A DNA stretch of 33,269 nucleotides, from NCBI GenBank assembly GCA_021847605.1, contig JAJZQN010000044.1:1-33269 (forward strand), in the 5' to 3' direction. This document shows, piece by piece, positions 25,876-33,269 of the stretch (its first letter is position 1; each line of letters begins with the position of its first letter). Source of the stretch: Pseudomonadota bacterium (GTDB lineage Bacteria > Pseudomonadota > Alphaproteobacteria > Sphingomonadales > Sphingomonadaceae). The translations under genes were made by a program, and so were the position numbers. The notes below the pieces were generated by a model. That model saw only the letters and a program-made list of their open reading frames with translations, made no database searches and was not told where the DNA came from.

Positions 25876-25910
25876 AAGGGCGTCCTGCGTGAACCGCAGG
25901 GCGCCTTTTT
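25876..25910 (+). terminator. Intrinsic terminator of the pho/pst operon
   Basis: A 14-bp stem of AAGGGCGTCCTGCG and CGCAGGGCGCCTTT (with two G-T wobbles) around loop TGAAC, followed by T residues. It lies 37 bp after the phoB stop. Confidence 0.9.
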
Positions 25911-25935
25911 CGTGAAAGGCGCCATCTGGTCATGA

Positions 25936-27069
<1,134 letters not shown>

Positions 27070-27094
27070 TCGCGGCAACGCTCGAAACGAAATG

Positions 27095-27126
27095 AAAACG
27101 CCCCGGCCATGACGGTCGGGGCGTTT
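27095..27126. terminator. Bidirectional terminator between AKR and def
   Basis: AAAACGCCCCGGCC and GGTCGGGGCGTTT pair with one G-T wobble around a short loop. The T-run on each strand suits termination of both converging genes (stops at 27069 and 27156). Confidence 0.9.
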
Positions 27127-27155
27127 GCACATATCCGATTGGACAACGGGTCAGA

Positions 27156-27686
27156 TCAGGCCGCCCGGCGTGCCTTGTTCAGTTTCTTGAGCAGCATGTC
27201 GCGCTTCAACCGTGAAAGGTGGTCGATGAACAGCACACCTTCCAGATGGTCCATCTCATGCTGGAGGCAGGTCGCCAGCAACCCTTCCAGTTGTTCTTCA
27301 TGGATGCGGCCTTCGCGATCCATCCAGCTTGCACGGATGGATGCGGGACGTTCGACTTCGGCAAACTGATCGGGAACCGACAGACAGCCCTCATTATAGA
27401 CGGACAGGTCTTCCGATCCAGCCAGAATCTCGGGATTGATGAACACCAGCGGTTTCTTGACCGGCGGCGCGTTTTCTTCTTCCGATTCGGGTTCCTGAAG
27501 GTCGATCACCAGCACCCGCTTGGGCACGCCGACCTGAATCGCGGCCAGGCCGATGCCGGGCGCATCGTACATGGTTTCGAACATGTCATCGATCAACGTC
27601 TGGAGTTCGTCATCGATCGATTCGACCGGGGTCGAGATGGTGCGCAGGCGCGGATCGGGCGCTTCAAGGATGGGACGGATTGCCAT
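27156..27686 (-). CDS. def: Peptide deformylase
   Basis: The 176-residue enzyme has the three deformylase motifs: [10 protein letters not shown] (44-53), EGCLSVP (99-105, metal ligand C101) and QHEMDHLEG (ligands H143 and H147). It removes the formyl group from new proteins, acting against Fmt encoded nearby. The only oddity is an acidic insertion, [12 protein letters not shown], near residues 65-76. It is separated from recR by 71 bp on the same strand. Confidence 0.96.
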   Translation of the reverse strand: MAIRPILEAPDPRLRTISTPVESIDDELQTLIDDMFETMYDAPGIGLAAIQVGVPKRVLVIDLQEPESEEENAPPVKKPLVFINPEILAGSEDLSVYNEGCLSVPDQFAEVERPASIRASWMDREGRIHEEQLEGLLATCLQHEMDHLEGVLFIDHLSRLKRDMLLKKLNKARRAA

Positions 27687-27757
27687 AAGCCGAACATAGG
27701 CGGAACGAATAGCAAGATCAAGCGGGCGACCACGCAGTTCGCCGCGATCCTGTTTCG

Positions 27758-28354
27758 CTATCCCACCGGCCGCCGCGCGCGCAGCGCCTGCGCCAGCGTG
27801 CCTTCATCCAGATAATCCAGTTCACCGCCCACCGGCACGCCATGGGCAAGCTGGGTCAGGCGGATGGGAAAGCTCTCCAGCCGTTCGGCCAGATAATGGG
27901 CAGTGGTCTGCCCCTCCAGCGTGGCATTCATCGCCAGCACCACTTCATCGATACCGCCCTGCTCCACACGGGCGACCAGCGCATCGATACTCAGATCCTC
28001 AGGCCGCACCCCTTCCAGCGCGGACAGACGGCCGCCCAGCACATGGAAGCGACCGGGGAAGAGGCGCGACTTGTCGAGCGCCCACAGGTCCGACACATCC
28101 TCCACCACGCACAAGGCCCGTGCATCCCGACGCGGGTCGGCACAGATGCCGCAGGGGTCGACCGTATCGACATTCCCGCAGATATGGCAGGTGACGAGCC
28201 GATCGTTCACCGCCTCCAACGCGCGCAGCAACGGCTCCATCGCGCCTGCCCGCTTCTTGAGCAGATGCAATACCGCCCGACGCGCAGATCGGGGGCCAAG
28301 TCCGGGCAGGCGGGACAGCGCTTGGGTCAGCGTCTCGATTTCGGGTGAAGCCAT
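27758..28354 (-). CDS. recR: Recombination mediator protein RecR
   Basis: The 198-residue protein has the helix-hairpin-helix [17 protein letters not shown] near the N-terminus, a four-cysteine zinc finger (CHICGN and CGICAD) and a Toprim domain with the [14 protein letters not shown] region. RecFOR-pathway repair loads RecA onto gapped DNA. The start is ATG 28354 (MASPEIETL); the frame is open to 28531 but that part runs through the palindromic repeat and the fmt leader. Confidence 0.95.
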   Translation of the reverse strand: MASPEIETLTQALSRLPGLGPRSARRAVLHLLKKRAGAMEPLLRALEAVNDRLVTCHICGNVDTVDPCGICADPRRDARALCVVEDVSDLWALDKSRLFPGRFHVLGGRLSALEGVRPEDLSIDALVARVEQGGIDEVVLAMNATLEGQTTAHYLAERLESFPIRLTQLAHGVPVGGELDYLDEGTLAQALRARRPVG

Positions 28355-28398
28355 ATCGTGAGATAAAGGGTTGCATGTCTTTCCCACAAGAGCTTTGA

Positions 28399-28518
28399 GA
28401 GGCTTCTTTGGAAATGCGTCCTTTCGACGCATTTCGGATGCGGCGCCGGCCCGCTCCCCTACCCGGCCACCCATAAGATACTGCCGTTGGGTGGCCGGGT
28501 AGGGGAGCGGACCGGCGC
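28399..28518. repeat. Palindromic dispersed repeat, copy 2, in the recR-fmt gap
   Basis: A 10-bp hairpin GAAATGCGTC/GACGCATTTC (28411-28435) is followed by GATGCGGCGCCGGCCCGC. Then comes a perfect 22-bp inverted repeat, 28451-28472 and 28489-28510, around a 16-base loop, extended by seven more pairs after one mismatch (28443-28518). The first half resembles 7580-7628 (TTTGGAAA-TGCG hairpin, then GATGC-GC-CCGGCCCGC). It lies in the divergent recR/fmt promoter region. Confidence 0.82.
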
Positions 28519-28539
28519 AGGAACCGGACACAGAATATC

Positions 28540-29448
28540 ATGCGTATCATCTATATGGGCACCCCCGATTTCGCCGTTCCTGCACTCGATGCGCTGGTGA
28601 AGGCGGGTCACGACATCGCCGCCGTCTATAGCCAGCCACCCCGCCCCGCCGGTCGGGGCAAGGCCTTGCGCCCCTCGCCCGTGCATCAGCGCGCAGAGGA
28701 ACTGGGCATCGAGGTGCGGACGCCGGTGTCGCTGAAGGATGCGGACCCACAGGCCGCCTTCGCTGCGCTGAACGCCGATATTGCGGTTGTTGCCGCTTAC
28801 GGCCTGATCCTGCCGCGTGCCGTGCTGGATGCGCCGCGCCATGGCTGCATGAACATCCATGCCTCCCTGCTGCCGCGCTGGCGCGGGGCAGCGCCGATCC
28901 AGCGTGCCATATTGGCAGGCGACAATGTGACCGGCATCACCATCATGGATATGGAGGCCGGTCTCGACACCGGCCCGATGCGCGCCAAGCATGTCACCCC
29001 TATCGAGGACAAGACAGCGGGTGTATTGACCGCCGAACTGGCGCTGGCCGGCGCGGACCTGATGGTCGAGGTGCTGGATGACGTCGCCCTGCATCCGCCA
29101 ATGGCGCAACCAGATGACGGCGTCACCTATGCCTCCAAGATCGACAAGGCCGAAGCCCGGATCGATTTTTCGCACGACGCCCATCAGATCGAGCGGCAGA
29201 TACGCGCCTTCAACCCCTTCCCCGGCGCCTTCTTCGAATATCGGGGCGAACGTTTCCGCATATTGGCCGCCCATGTCGAGCATCATGTCGGTACACCGGG
29301 CGAATTGCTGGACGACAGCCTGCTGATCGGATGCGGGCATGATGCGATCCGTCCGACGCTGATCCAGCGGGCGGGCAAGGGCGCCATGAACGCGGGCGAA
29401 TTGCTGCGCGGCTTTGCCATGCCGGCCGGGAGCCGGGTGGATGGGTGA
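28540..29448 (+). CDS. fmt: Methionyl-tRNA formyltransferase
   Basis: The 302-residue enzyme has the N-terminal [19 protein letters not shown], the catalytic [18 protein letters not shown] with the conserved Asn and His, and [10 protein letters not shown] with the catalytic Asp. The C-terminal tRNA-binding domain follows ([20 protein letters not shown]). It formylates initiator Met-tRNA. The start is ATG 28540, close to the repeat element, without a strong ribosome-binding site. truA follows on the same strand after a 92-bp gap holding another repeat. Confidence 0.96.
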   Translation: MRIIYMGTPDFAVPALDALVKAGHDIAAVYSQPPRPAGRGKALRPSPVHQRAEELGIEVRTPVSLKDADPQAAFAALNADIAVVAAYGLILPRAVLDAPRHGCMNIHASLLPRWRGAAPIQRAILAGDNVTGITIMDMEAGLDTGPMRAKHVTPIEDKTAGVLTAELALAGADLMVEVLDDVALHPPMAQPDDGVTYASKIDKAEARIDFSHDAHQIERQIRAFNPFPGAFFEYRGERFRILAAHVEHHVGTPGELLDDSLLIGCGHDAIRPTLIQRAGKGAMNAGELLRGFAMPAGSRVDG

Positions 29449-29460
29449 GAAAATCTCCGT

Positions 29461-29530
29461 CCGCTTCGAGCGTGTCGAGAAGCAGAAAGAACAACATATG
29501 CCGTTTCTCGACTTCGCTCGAAACGAACGG
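29461..29530. repeat. Inverted repeat element between fmt and truA
   Basis: CTTCGAGCG-TGTCGAGAAG (29464-29482) is complemented, with one indel, by TTTCTCGACTTCGCTCGAAA (29504-29523). The CTTCGAGCGAAGTCGAGAA type core is a sequence I know as a frequent intergenic repeat in sphingomonads. It separates fmt from truA by 92 bp. Confidence 0.7.
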
Positions 29531-29540
29531 CTTTAGGACC

Positions 29541-30287
29541 ATGACCCGTTTCGCCTTCACCGTTGAATTTGACGGCCGCCCTTTCATGGGGTGGCAACGA
29601 CAAGCCCATGGTCCCAGCGTGCAGCAGACGATCGAGGATGCGATCCATGCCGTGACGGGGGAGCGGGTGGCGGTGCATGCCGCCGGGCGCACCGATGCGG
29701 GCGTCCATGGCATCGCCATGCGCGCCCATGCCGATGTTGCAAAGCCCATGCCTCCCTTTCGCCTGATGGAGGCGATCAATGCCCGGATGCGGCCAAACCC
29801 AGTCGCGATATTGGCGTGCGAGGAAGTTACCGAGGACTGGCACGCGCGTTTTTCCTGTCTGGGCCGTGCTTACATCTATCGCATCGCCAACCGGCGGGCG
29901 CCGCTGACGTTCGACAATGGGCTGGTTTGGCGAGTAATCCAGCCGCTGAATGCCGAAGCGATGCATGACGCGGCGCAATTGCTGGTCGGGCTGCATGATT
30001 TCACGACCTTCCGATCGGTCCATTGCCAGTCGCAAAGCCCGGTCAAGACGCTGGACCGGCTGAGTGTCGAACGGGATGGCGAGACTATCGCCATCCATGC
30101 GGCGGCGCGATCCTTCCTGCATCATCAGGTGCGATCGATGGTCGGATGCCTGGCCATGGTAGGCATGGGTCGCTGGACCGCCGACGATCTGGCGCAGGCG
30201 CTGGCGGCGAAAGATCGGGCGGCGCTGGCGCTCAACGCGCCGCCGGATGGGCTGTATTTCGTGCGGGCGGATTATCCCGCCGCCTGA
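29541..30287 (+). CDS. truA: tRNA pseudouridine synthase A
   Basis: The 248-residue enzyme isomerises U38-U40 in tRNA anticodon stems to pseudouridine. The catalytic Asp lies in [11 protein letters not shown], and the family segments [25 protein letters not shown] and [11 protein letters not shown] are present. ATG 29541 is chosen, as the open frame upstream runs through the repeat. The stop codon directly abuts the stop of the convergent GGDEF gene (30287/30288). Confidence 0.96.
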   Translation: MTRFAFTVEFDGRPFMGWQRQAHGPSVQQTIEDAIHAVTGERVAVHAAGRTDAGVHGIAMRAHADVAKPMPPFRLMEAINARMRPNPVAILACEEVTEDWHARFSCLGRAYIYRIANRRAPLTFDNGLVWRVIQPLNAEAMHDAAQLLVGLHDFTTFRSVHCQSQSPVKTLDRLSVERDGETIAIHAAARSFLHHQVRSMVGCLAMVGMGRWTADDLAQALAAKDRAALALNAPPDGLYFVRADYPAA

Positions 30288-31259
30288 TCAGGCGACGAGC
30301 AGGCGGTTCTTGCCGGCCCGCTTCGCCGCCAGCATCGCCGTATCGGCCCTTGCGATTAATGCGTCGAGGTCGGCCAGCAAAGCGGCCGGGCCATGGGCCA
30401 GACCGAAAGATGCGGCGATGCCGTCCCCCTGCGCCGACAGGGCAGCGCGCATCCGTTCGCCCAGCGATCGTGCCTGAAATGCCGTCAGGCCGGCGGCGAG
30501 GATGACGAATTCGTCGCCGCCCATTCGCGCCACCACGTCGAGCGAGGTCACGCAATCCTGCAACTGCTGGCCCACCGCGACCAGGCAGGCGTCGCCAGCG
30601 GCATGGCCCCGGCGATCGTTCAACGCCTTGAACCCGTCCAGATCGACGACGATCAGGCTGACAGGTCGGTCTTCTGCATCGACACTGGCGGCCAGCATGT
30701 CCTTGGCCCGACTGGCCAGTCCCCGACGGTTCAGCAGGCCGGTCAACGGATCATGCACCGCCTCGAAACTCGCCTGACGCAGGTCCGACAAATCCTCGAT
30801 CACGGCGACGTAAAATTCGGGCCGGTTCGATTCGTCACGGACCATGGCAACGGTCAGATTGATCCAGATGATCCTGCCATCCGACCGGATATAGCGTTTT
30901 TCCATCGCGTACCGGGGTAGCTCCCCGGCATGGAGACGGGCCAGCAGATGTTCGTCCGCGCCCAGATCGTCGGGATGGGTGATCCGCTGAAACCCACCGC
31001 TCATCAGCGCAGCGGCATCATGACCGGCGATTTCGCAGAATCGCGGGTTCACCAGCAGAAAGCGACCGTCCAGCCCGACATGAGCCATGCCGACCGGGGC
31101 GTGATGAAAGGTCGCTTCAAATCTGCGTCGCGCCAGAGCCAGTTCATCCGCCACTCGCTGACACCCGAACGGATCGTCCTCCATCGCCACCGACGCCGAC
31201 AAACCATTATTATTGCACGATTCGGTGAAGTGACGATGCGACTGTCTGCTCATCGCCAT
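30288..31259 (-). CDS. PAS-GGDEF diguanylate cyclase
   Basis: The 323-residue protein has a PAS domain (about residues 45-160: FEATFHHAPVGMAHVGLDG, then RYIRSDGRIIWINLTVA) and a C-terminal GGDEF domain with the active-site motif GGDEF intact at 247-251. It should make cyclic-di-GMP from GTP in response to a PAS signal. The inhibitory RxxD site upstream of GGDEF is not present (the aligned residues are TSLD), so feedback inhibition is likely weakened. There is no membrane segment. Start candidates are 31259, 31253 or 31184; none has a clear ribosome-binding site. A 10-bp AT-rich palindrome precedes it. Confidence 0.9.
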   Translation of the reverse strand: MAMSRQSHRHFTESCNNNGLSASVAMEDDPFGCQRVADELALARRRFEATFHHAPVGMAHVGLDGRFLLVNPRFCEIAGHDAAALMSGGFQRITHPDDLGADEHLLARLHAGELPRYAMEKRYIRSDGRIIWINLTVAMVRDESNRPEFYVAVIEDLSDLRQASFEAVHDPLTGLLNRRGLASRAKDMLAASVDAEDRPVSLIVVDLDGFKALNDRRGHAAGDACLVAVGQQLQDCVTSLDVVARMGGDEFVILAAGLTAFQARSLGERMRAALSAQGDGIAASFGLAHGPAALLADLDALIARADTAMLAAKRAGKNRLLVA

Positions 31260-31274
31260 GCCATGTGGCCGTAA

Positions 31275-31311
31275 CGGTAAATAGCGCGTTTATCGGACAC
31301 ACTATTTACCG
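31275..31311. promoter_or_regulatory. Long inverted repeat between yhhQ and the GGDEF gene
   Basis: CGGTAAATAG and CTATTTACCG are perfect 10-bp complements, separated by 17 bases, within the 59-bp gap between the yhhQ stop and the GGDEF gene's start. It could be a terminator for yhhQ or an operator for the GGDEF gene; the sequence alone does not decide. Confidence 0.55.
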
Positions 31312-31318
31312 CAAAATA

Positions 31319-32068
31319 TCAGATTCGGGTGCGGAAAGGCGTGAAGTCCGTACCTTCGTCGAAGATGTCCAGCCCCTCGCGACGCTTCACGAAATGAACC
31401 ACGGCATAGGTGACGGGGGTCAGCAACGCTTCCCAGCCGACCTTCATCGCCCAGTTCGTCACCATCACGGTCATGACCTGCGCATCGGTCCAGTTGCCGT
31501 AAAAGGCGAGCGGGTAGAAAAGCAGGCTGTCCACCCCCTGCCCCACGATGGTCGATCCGATGATCCGCATCCACAGATGGCGACCCTGCGTCAGCAATTT
31601 CATCCGGGCCATGACGAAACTATTGGCCAGTTCGCCGGCCCAGAAAGCGCAGAGCGAGGCGAAGACGATGCGCCATGTGCTGCCGAACACGGCCTCATAG
31701 GCTTTCTGGTCGGGCCAGCCGTCGGCCGGCGGCAGCGCCACCACCACCCAGCTCATCAGCGCCATGAACAGCATGGCGGCAAAACCGGCCCAGACGCAGC
31801 GACGCGCACGCGCATAGCCATAGACTTCGGTCAGGACGTCGCCCAGCACATAGCCCAGTGGAAAGAAGAGGATGCCGGCGCCAAAGGTCACGCCACCAAG
31901 GCTGGATAATTTCGATGCGCCGATCAGGTTCGACAGCAGCAATATGGTGACGAAGGCCGCCATGAAGAAATCAAAATAGCGCAGCGGCCGCTGGCCCAGT
32001 TGTACCGCGTCTATCCGTTGTAGCGCCCCGTCAGTCATGGCGAACTGCATATCGGTTCGTCGCATCAT
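31319..32068 (-). CDS. yhhQ: YhhQ-type queuosine precursor transporter (VUT family)
   Basis: The 249-residue protein has about six hydrophobic membrane segments, such as YFDFFMAAFVTILLLSNLIG, GAGILFFPLGYVLGDVLTEV, MLFMALMSWVVVALP and IVFASLCAFWAGELANSFVM. The family features LLSNLIGASK and FPLGYVLGDVLTEVYG are present. YhhQ proteins import queuosine precursors used for tRNA modification. The start is uncertain among several Met residues (32068, 32065, 32050, 32038). It is on the opposite strand to the tRNA-Arg gene next to it. Confidence 0.9.
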   Translation of the reverse strand: MMRRTDMQFAMTDGALQRIDAVQLGQRPLRYFDFFMAAFVTILLLSNLIGASKLSSLGGVTFGAGILFFPLGYVLGDVLTEVYGYARARRCVWAGFAAMLFMALMSWVVVALPPADGWPDQKAYEAVFGSTWRIVFASLCAFWAGELANSFVMARMKLLTQGRHLWMRIIGSTIVGQGVDSLLFYPLAFYGNWTDAQVMTVMVTNWAMKVGWEALLTPVTYAVVHFVKRREGLDIFDEGTDFTPFRTRI

Positions 32069-32107
32069 TGCAAGCGAGCCGACCGGACGCTATCGGGGCA
32101 GTCGAAC

Positions 32108-32184
32108 GGCCCCGTAGCTCAGTTGGATAGAGCATCCGCCTTCTAAGCGGATGGTCGCAGGTTCGAATCCTGCCGGGGTCGCCA
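32108..32184 (+). tRNA. tRNA-Arg (anticodon TCT)
   Basis: The acceptor arms GGCCCCG and CGGGGTC pair (one G-T wobble), the anticodon stem TCCGC/GCGGA encloses CTTCTAA with anticodon TCT, and the T arm is GCAGG-TTCGAAT-CCTGC. CCA is encoded at 32182-32184. The accessory-looking DNA begins right after it, so its 3' end could be an integration site. Confidence 0.96.
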
Positions 32185-32246
32185 AGCCATTGTCGGTTGT
32201 CAGCAAGACTGCTCCTTTACTTCATTTTCGTGATCCTCTGGGCGAA

Positions 32247-32272
32247 GAAAATGGCGAATTTCAGCCATTTTC
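32247..32272. terminator. Hairpin after tRNA-Arg
   Basis: GAAAATGGC and GCCATTTTC form a perfect 9-bp stem with an 8-base loop, 62 bp past the tRNA and followed by a T-rich stretch (GGTTTTCT). It may terminate the tRNA transcript. The remainder of 32185-32393 shows no gene that I can support. Confidence 0.45.
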
Positions 32273-32393
32273 GGTTTTCTCGATCTCATCAAAGCGCCGT
32301 TTTTGGACCTCCGGGACGCGCGGATTGCGACCCGAAGATAGGCTTAAAATGAAGCTCCGCGACCTCTGCGGTCTTCGCTCCCGCGCCTGTAAG

Positions 32394-32591
32394 TTAGAAA
32401 TACGCCTTCAATGGCTCAACGCCCGCGTCACGGGCACGCGCATCAACCCGAGCTAGCATTACTCGTTTTTTGGGGGTCCGATTGCACCCTTTGTTACGCA
32501 TGGCTTCGGTGCGCTCAGGCGTGTCGACGATGCCCAACAGCGCTTTGCGGTCCCGAATACCCGATAGGAGATCGGAGAGAGTGATGATCAT
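32394..32591 (-). CDS. Small basic hypothetical protein (65 aa)
   Basis: The 65-residue protein has an amphipathic N-terminal part (MIITLSDLLSGIRDRKALLGI) followed by a basic stretch, NKGCNRTPKKR. The ATG has a strong ribosome-binding site (AGGGGAG) at close spacing, which supports a real gene. No family is recognised. It is the last of four small minus-strand genes and is 12 bp downstream of the preceding small frame. Confidence 0.6.
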   Translation of the reverse strand: MIITLSDLLSGIRDRKALLGIVDTPERTEAMRNKGCNRTPKKRVMLARVDARARDAGVEPLKAYF

Positions 32592-32603
32592 TTTGCTCCC
32601 CTT

Positions 32604-32765
32604 CTATCCTTCGCTTGGCAGTGGTGCCTCCCGCCCCTTCTCGGAGCGGTAGAACAGATACTCGTAATCTGGACGACGCGCCACCTTCCGCTCTGTCAGG
32701 TCGCGGAAGACCGGCCAGCTCGATGAAACTGGACCTGGTCGAGTATCCGCTTGAGCAACGCCCAA
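32604..32765 (-). CDS. Small hypothetical frame (53 aa), start unclear
   Basis: Translating the minus strand in this frame gives a protein-like sequence: WPVFRDLTERKVARRPDYEY, followed by LFYRSEKGREAPLPSEG and a TAG stop. No ATG is available. The best start is TTG 32765, which overlaps the preceding frame by 70 bp; the other possibility is that the two frames were one gene split by a frameshift. The TAG lies 12 bp before the ATG of the next gene, as expected in an operon. No family is recognised. Confidence 0.4.
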   Translation of the reverse strand: MGVAQADTRPGPVSSSWPVFRDLTERKVARRPDYEYLFYRSEKGREAPLPSEG

Positions 32766-32971
32766 GGCCCATCTCGCCTAGGGTGCGACAATACCTCTAC
32801 CCGAGTATCCATCCCCAGCACCCCTATCCAGGGATTCTCCCGCTGGACAATGCGGGCGGTATAGTCGCTGACGTCTGCCAGCCTGCTCTCGTTCTCGATC
32901 TTCATCTGAGCGATATCGAAAGCCGCTGCCTCATCGCCACCCGGCCAGATTGTGATCGTGACGATCATCAT
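32696..32971 (-). CDS. Hypothetical protein (91 aa)
   Basis: The 91-residue protein begins MMIVTITIWPGGDEAAAFDI and continues as a compact alpha/beta-like sequence (MKIENESRLADVSDYTARIV, then IGVLGMDTRVEVLSHPRRDG). It is acidic in the first half, with no signal or membrane segment. I do not recognise a family. It starts 16 bp after the stop of the truncated gene upstream. Its end (QVQFHRAGRSSAT) overlaps the next frame. Confidence 0.6.
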   Translation of the reverse strand: MMIVTITIWPGGDEAAAFDIAQMKIENESRLADVSDYTARIVQRENPWIGVLGMDTRVEVLSHPRRDGPWALLKRILDQVQFHRAGRSSAT

Positions 32972-32986
32972 AACCTGCGCGCCTCT

Positions 32987-33197
32987 CTACGGTGCGAACC
33001 TAGACTCGAGCTGCAGGTCCAGCCCTTCAGCCAACGCACTTTGAGGATTGCTGGCTACCATCGCCAAGATCGCGCCCATCGCATCCGATACCATCGAGAC
33101 CGCCAGCGGATTGCTGGCGTCGTACCCTCTGCGCACCTCTGCTTGGTCGGCCAACTGTCTGTTCCCCGTCAGCGCCAATGGCACAGATTTGAGGTTG
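32987..33197 (-). pseudogene. 5'-truncated hypothetical gene interrupted by the IS end
   Basis: The native reading frame continues from the IS boundary to a stop at 32987, giving about 68 residues including LALTGNRQLADQAEVRRGYD, SNPLAVSMVSDAMGAIL and ALAEGLDLQLESRF. The beginning is replaced by the IS end, so the open frame that runs to 33256 is a chimera. The boundary is estimated, and a start inside the remaining part cannot be excluded. No family is recognised. Confidence 0.45.
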
Positions 33198-33204
33198 TGA
33201 TTTG

Positions 33205-33263
33205 AGGAGGGTTGGGTCTTCGTCGCAGTGACGAAGGAACGAAGATGAAGACCCAACCCTCCT
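33205..33263. promoter_or_regulatory. Nested hairpin over the IS transposase start
   Basis: The 17-bp arms at 33205-33221 and 33247-33263 are perfect complements, and an inner 7-bp hairpin (CTTCGTC/GACGAAG) lies at 33218-33236. The outer arm includes the last base of the ATG at 33245-33247. RNA from outside the element would fold over the start codon and could block transposase translation. Confidence 0.6.
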
Positions 33264-33269
33264 TGAAAA
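33245..33269 (+). CDS. IS3-like transposase OrfA, first codons only
   Basis: Only eight codons (MKTQPSLK) are inside the window, so the assignment relies on recognition of this beginning and on the IS-like leader before it. It may instead be an unrelated gene. Confidence 0.4.

Larger units (their letters stand above)
33198..33269 (+). mobile_element. Left end of an IS3-like insertion sequence (cut by window edge)
   Basis: From about 33198 the sequence reads as an insertion-sequence end: a leader, a ribosome-binding site (AAGGA at 33235-33239) and an ATG at 33245 whose codons give MKTQPSLK. I recall this as the start of the first ORF of a common IS3-family transposase (usually followed by a helix-turn-helix). 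The exact left boundary is uncertain and no target duplication can be checked. Confidence 0.5.

Noticed and set aside
32069..32107. preQ1-type riboswitch before yhhQ
   Set aside because: Only 39 bases separate the yhhQ start from the tRNA-Arg gene, and no preQ1 aptamer pattern is visible.
32515..32772. 85-residue minus-strand frame overlapping the small genes
   Set aside because: Its sequence is Ser/Arg/Gly-rich and it conflicts with two better-supported frames, one with a strong ribosome-binding site.

Overview
The window is high-GC chromosomal DNA from an alphaproteobacterium, most likely a sphingomonad (Sphingobium/Sphingomonas type). This rests on gene content and order (def, recR, fmt and truA together; phoR-pstSCAB-phoU-phoB), protein resemblance, and palindromic repeats of a kind common in that group. 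The genus is a guess. Most of the window is ordinary core genome; the last ~1.1 kb, after a tRNA-Arg gene, looks like accessory DNA.

Layout. 52-3188: tRNA-Val with a terminator, then minus-strand rlmJ, xth, erpA and a secreted M23 peptidase. 3301-7252: minus-strand glnE-bcp-DUF455, tightly coupled. 7343-8529: a small NepR-like anti-sigma gene missed by simple ORF calling, a palindromic repeat, and two small uncharacterised genes. 8582-13051: a YpfJ-type zinc metallopeptidase, a patatin/3-hydroxybutyrate dehydrogenase operon and an exported M20 amidohydrolase. 13101-14480: bdcA/bdcR, divergent, with two operator-like palindromes. 14487-18413: a minus-strand cluster of Tat-signal protein, GT4 glycosyltransferase, PqqD-like protein, HPr-kinase-like protein and nucleotidyltransferase. 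18507-25838: the complete phosphate regulon phoR-pstS-pstC-pstA-pstB-phoU-phoB with a Pho box before pstS. 26053-32068: aldo/keto reductase, def, recR, fmt, truA, a PAS-GGDEF protein and a YhhQ-type transporter. 32108-33269: tRNA-Arg, four small minus-strand genes of unknown function (one cut off), and the left end of an IS3-like insertion sequence.

How the genes work together. PhoR/PhoB would switch on the Pst phosphate transporter through the 11-bp-periodic Pho box, with PhoU linking transporter state to PhoR. Def and Fmt are the two halves of the N-formylmethionine cycle. The patatin and 3-hydroxybutyrate dehydrogenase are translationally coupled, suggesting a joint role in lipid or polyhydroxybutyrate turnover.

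The least understood system is the PqqD-like/HprK-like/nucleotidyltransferase trio, joined by ATGA overlaps. The same three families occur as accessory enzymes in some lasso-peptide clusters, but no lasso cyclase, leader protease or obvious short precursor is present here. The other notable items are the orphan NepR-like gene and the small-gene cluster at the right edge.
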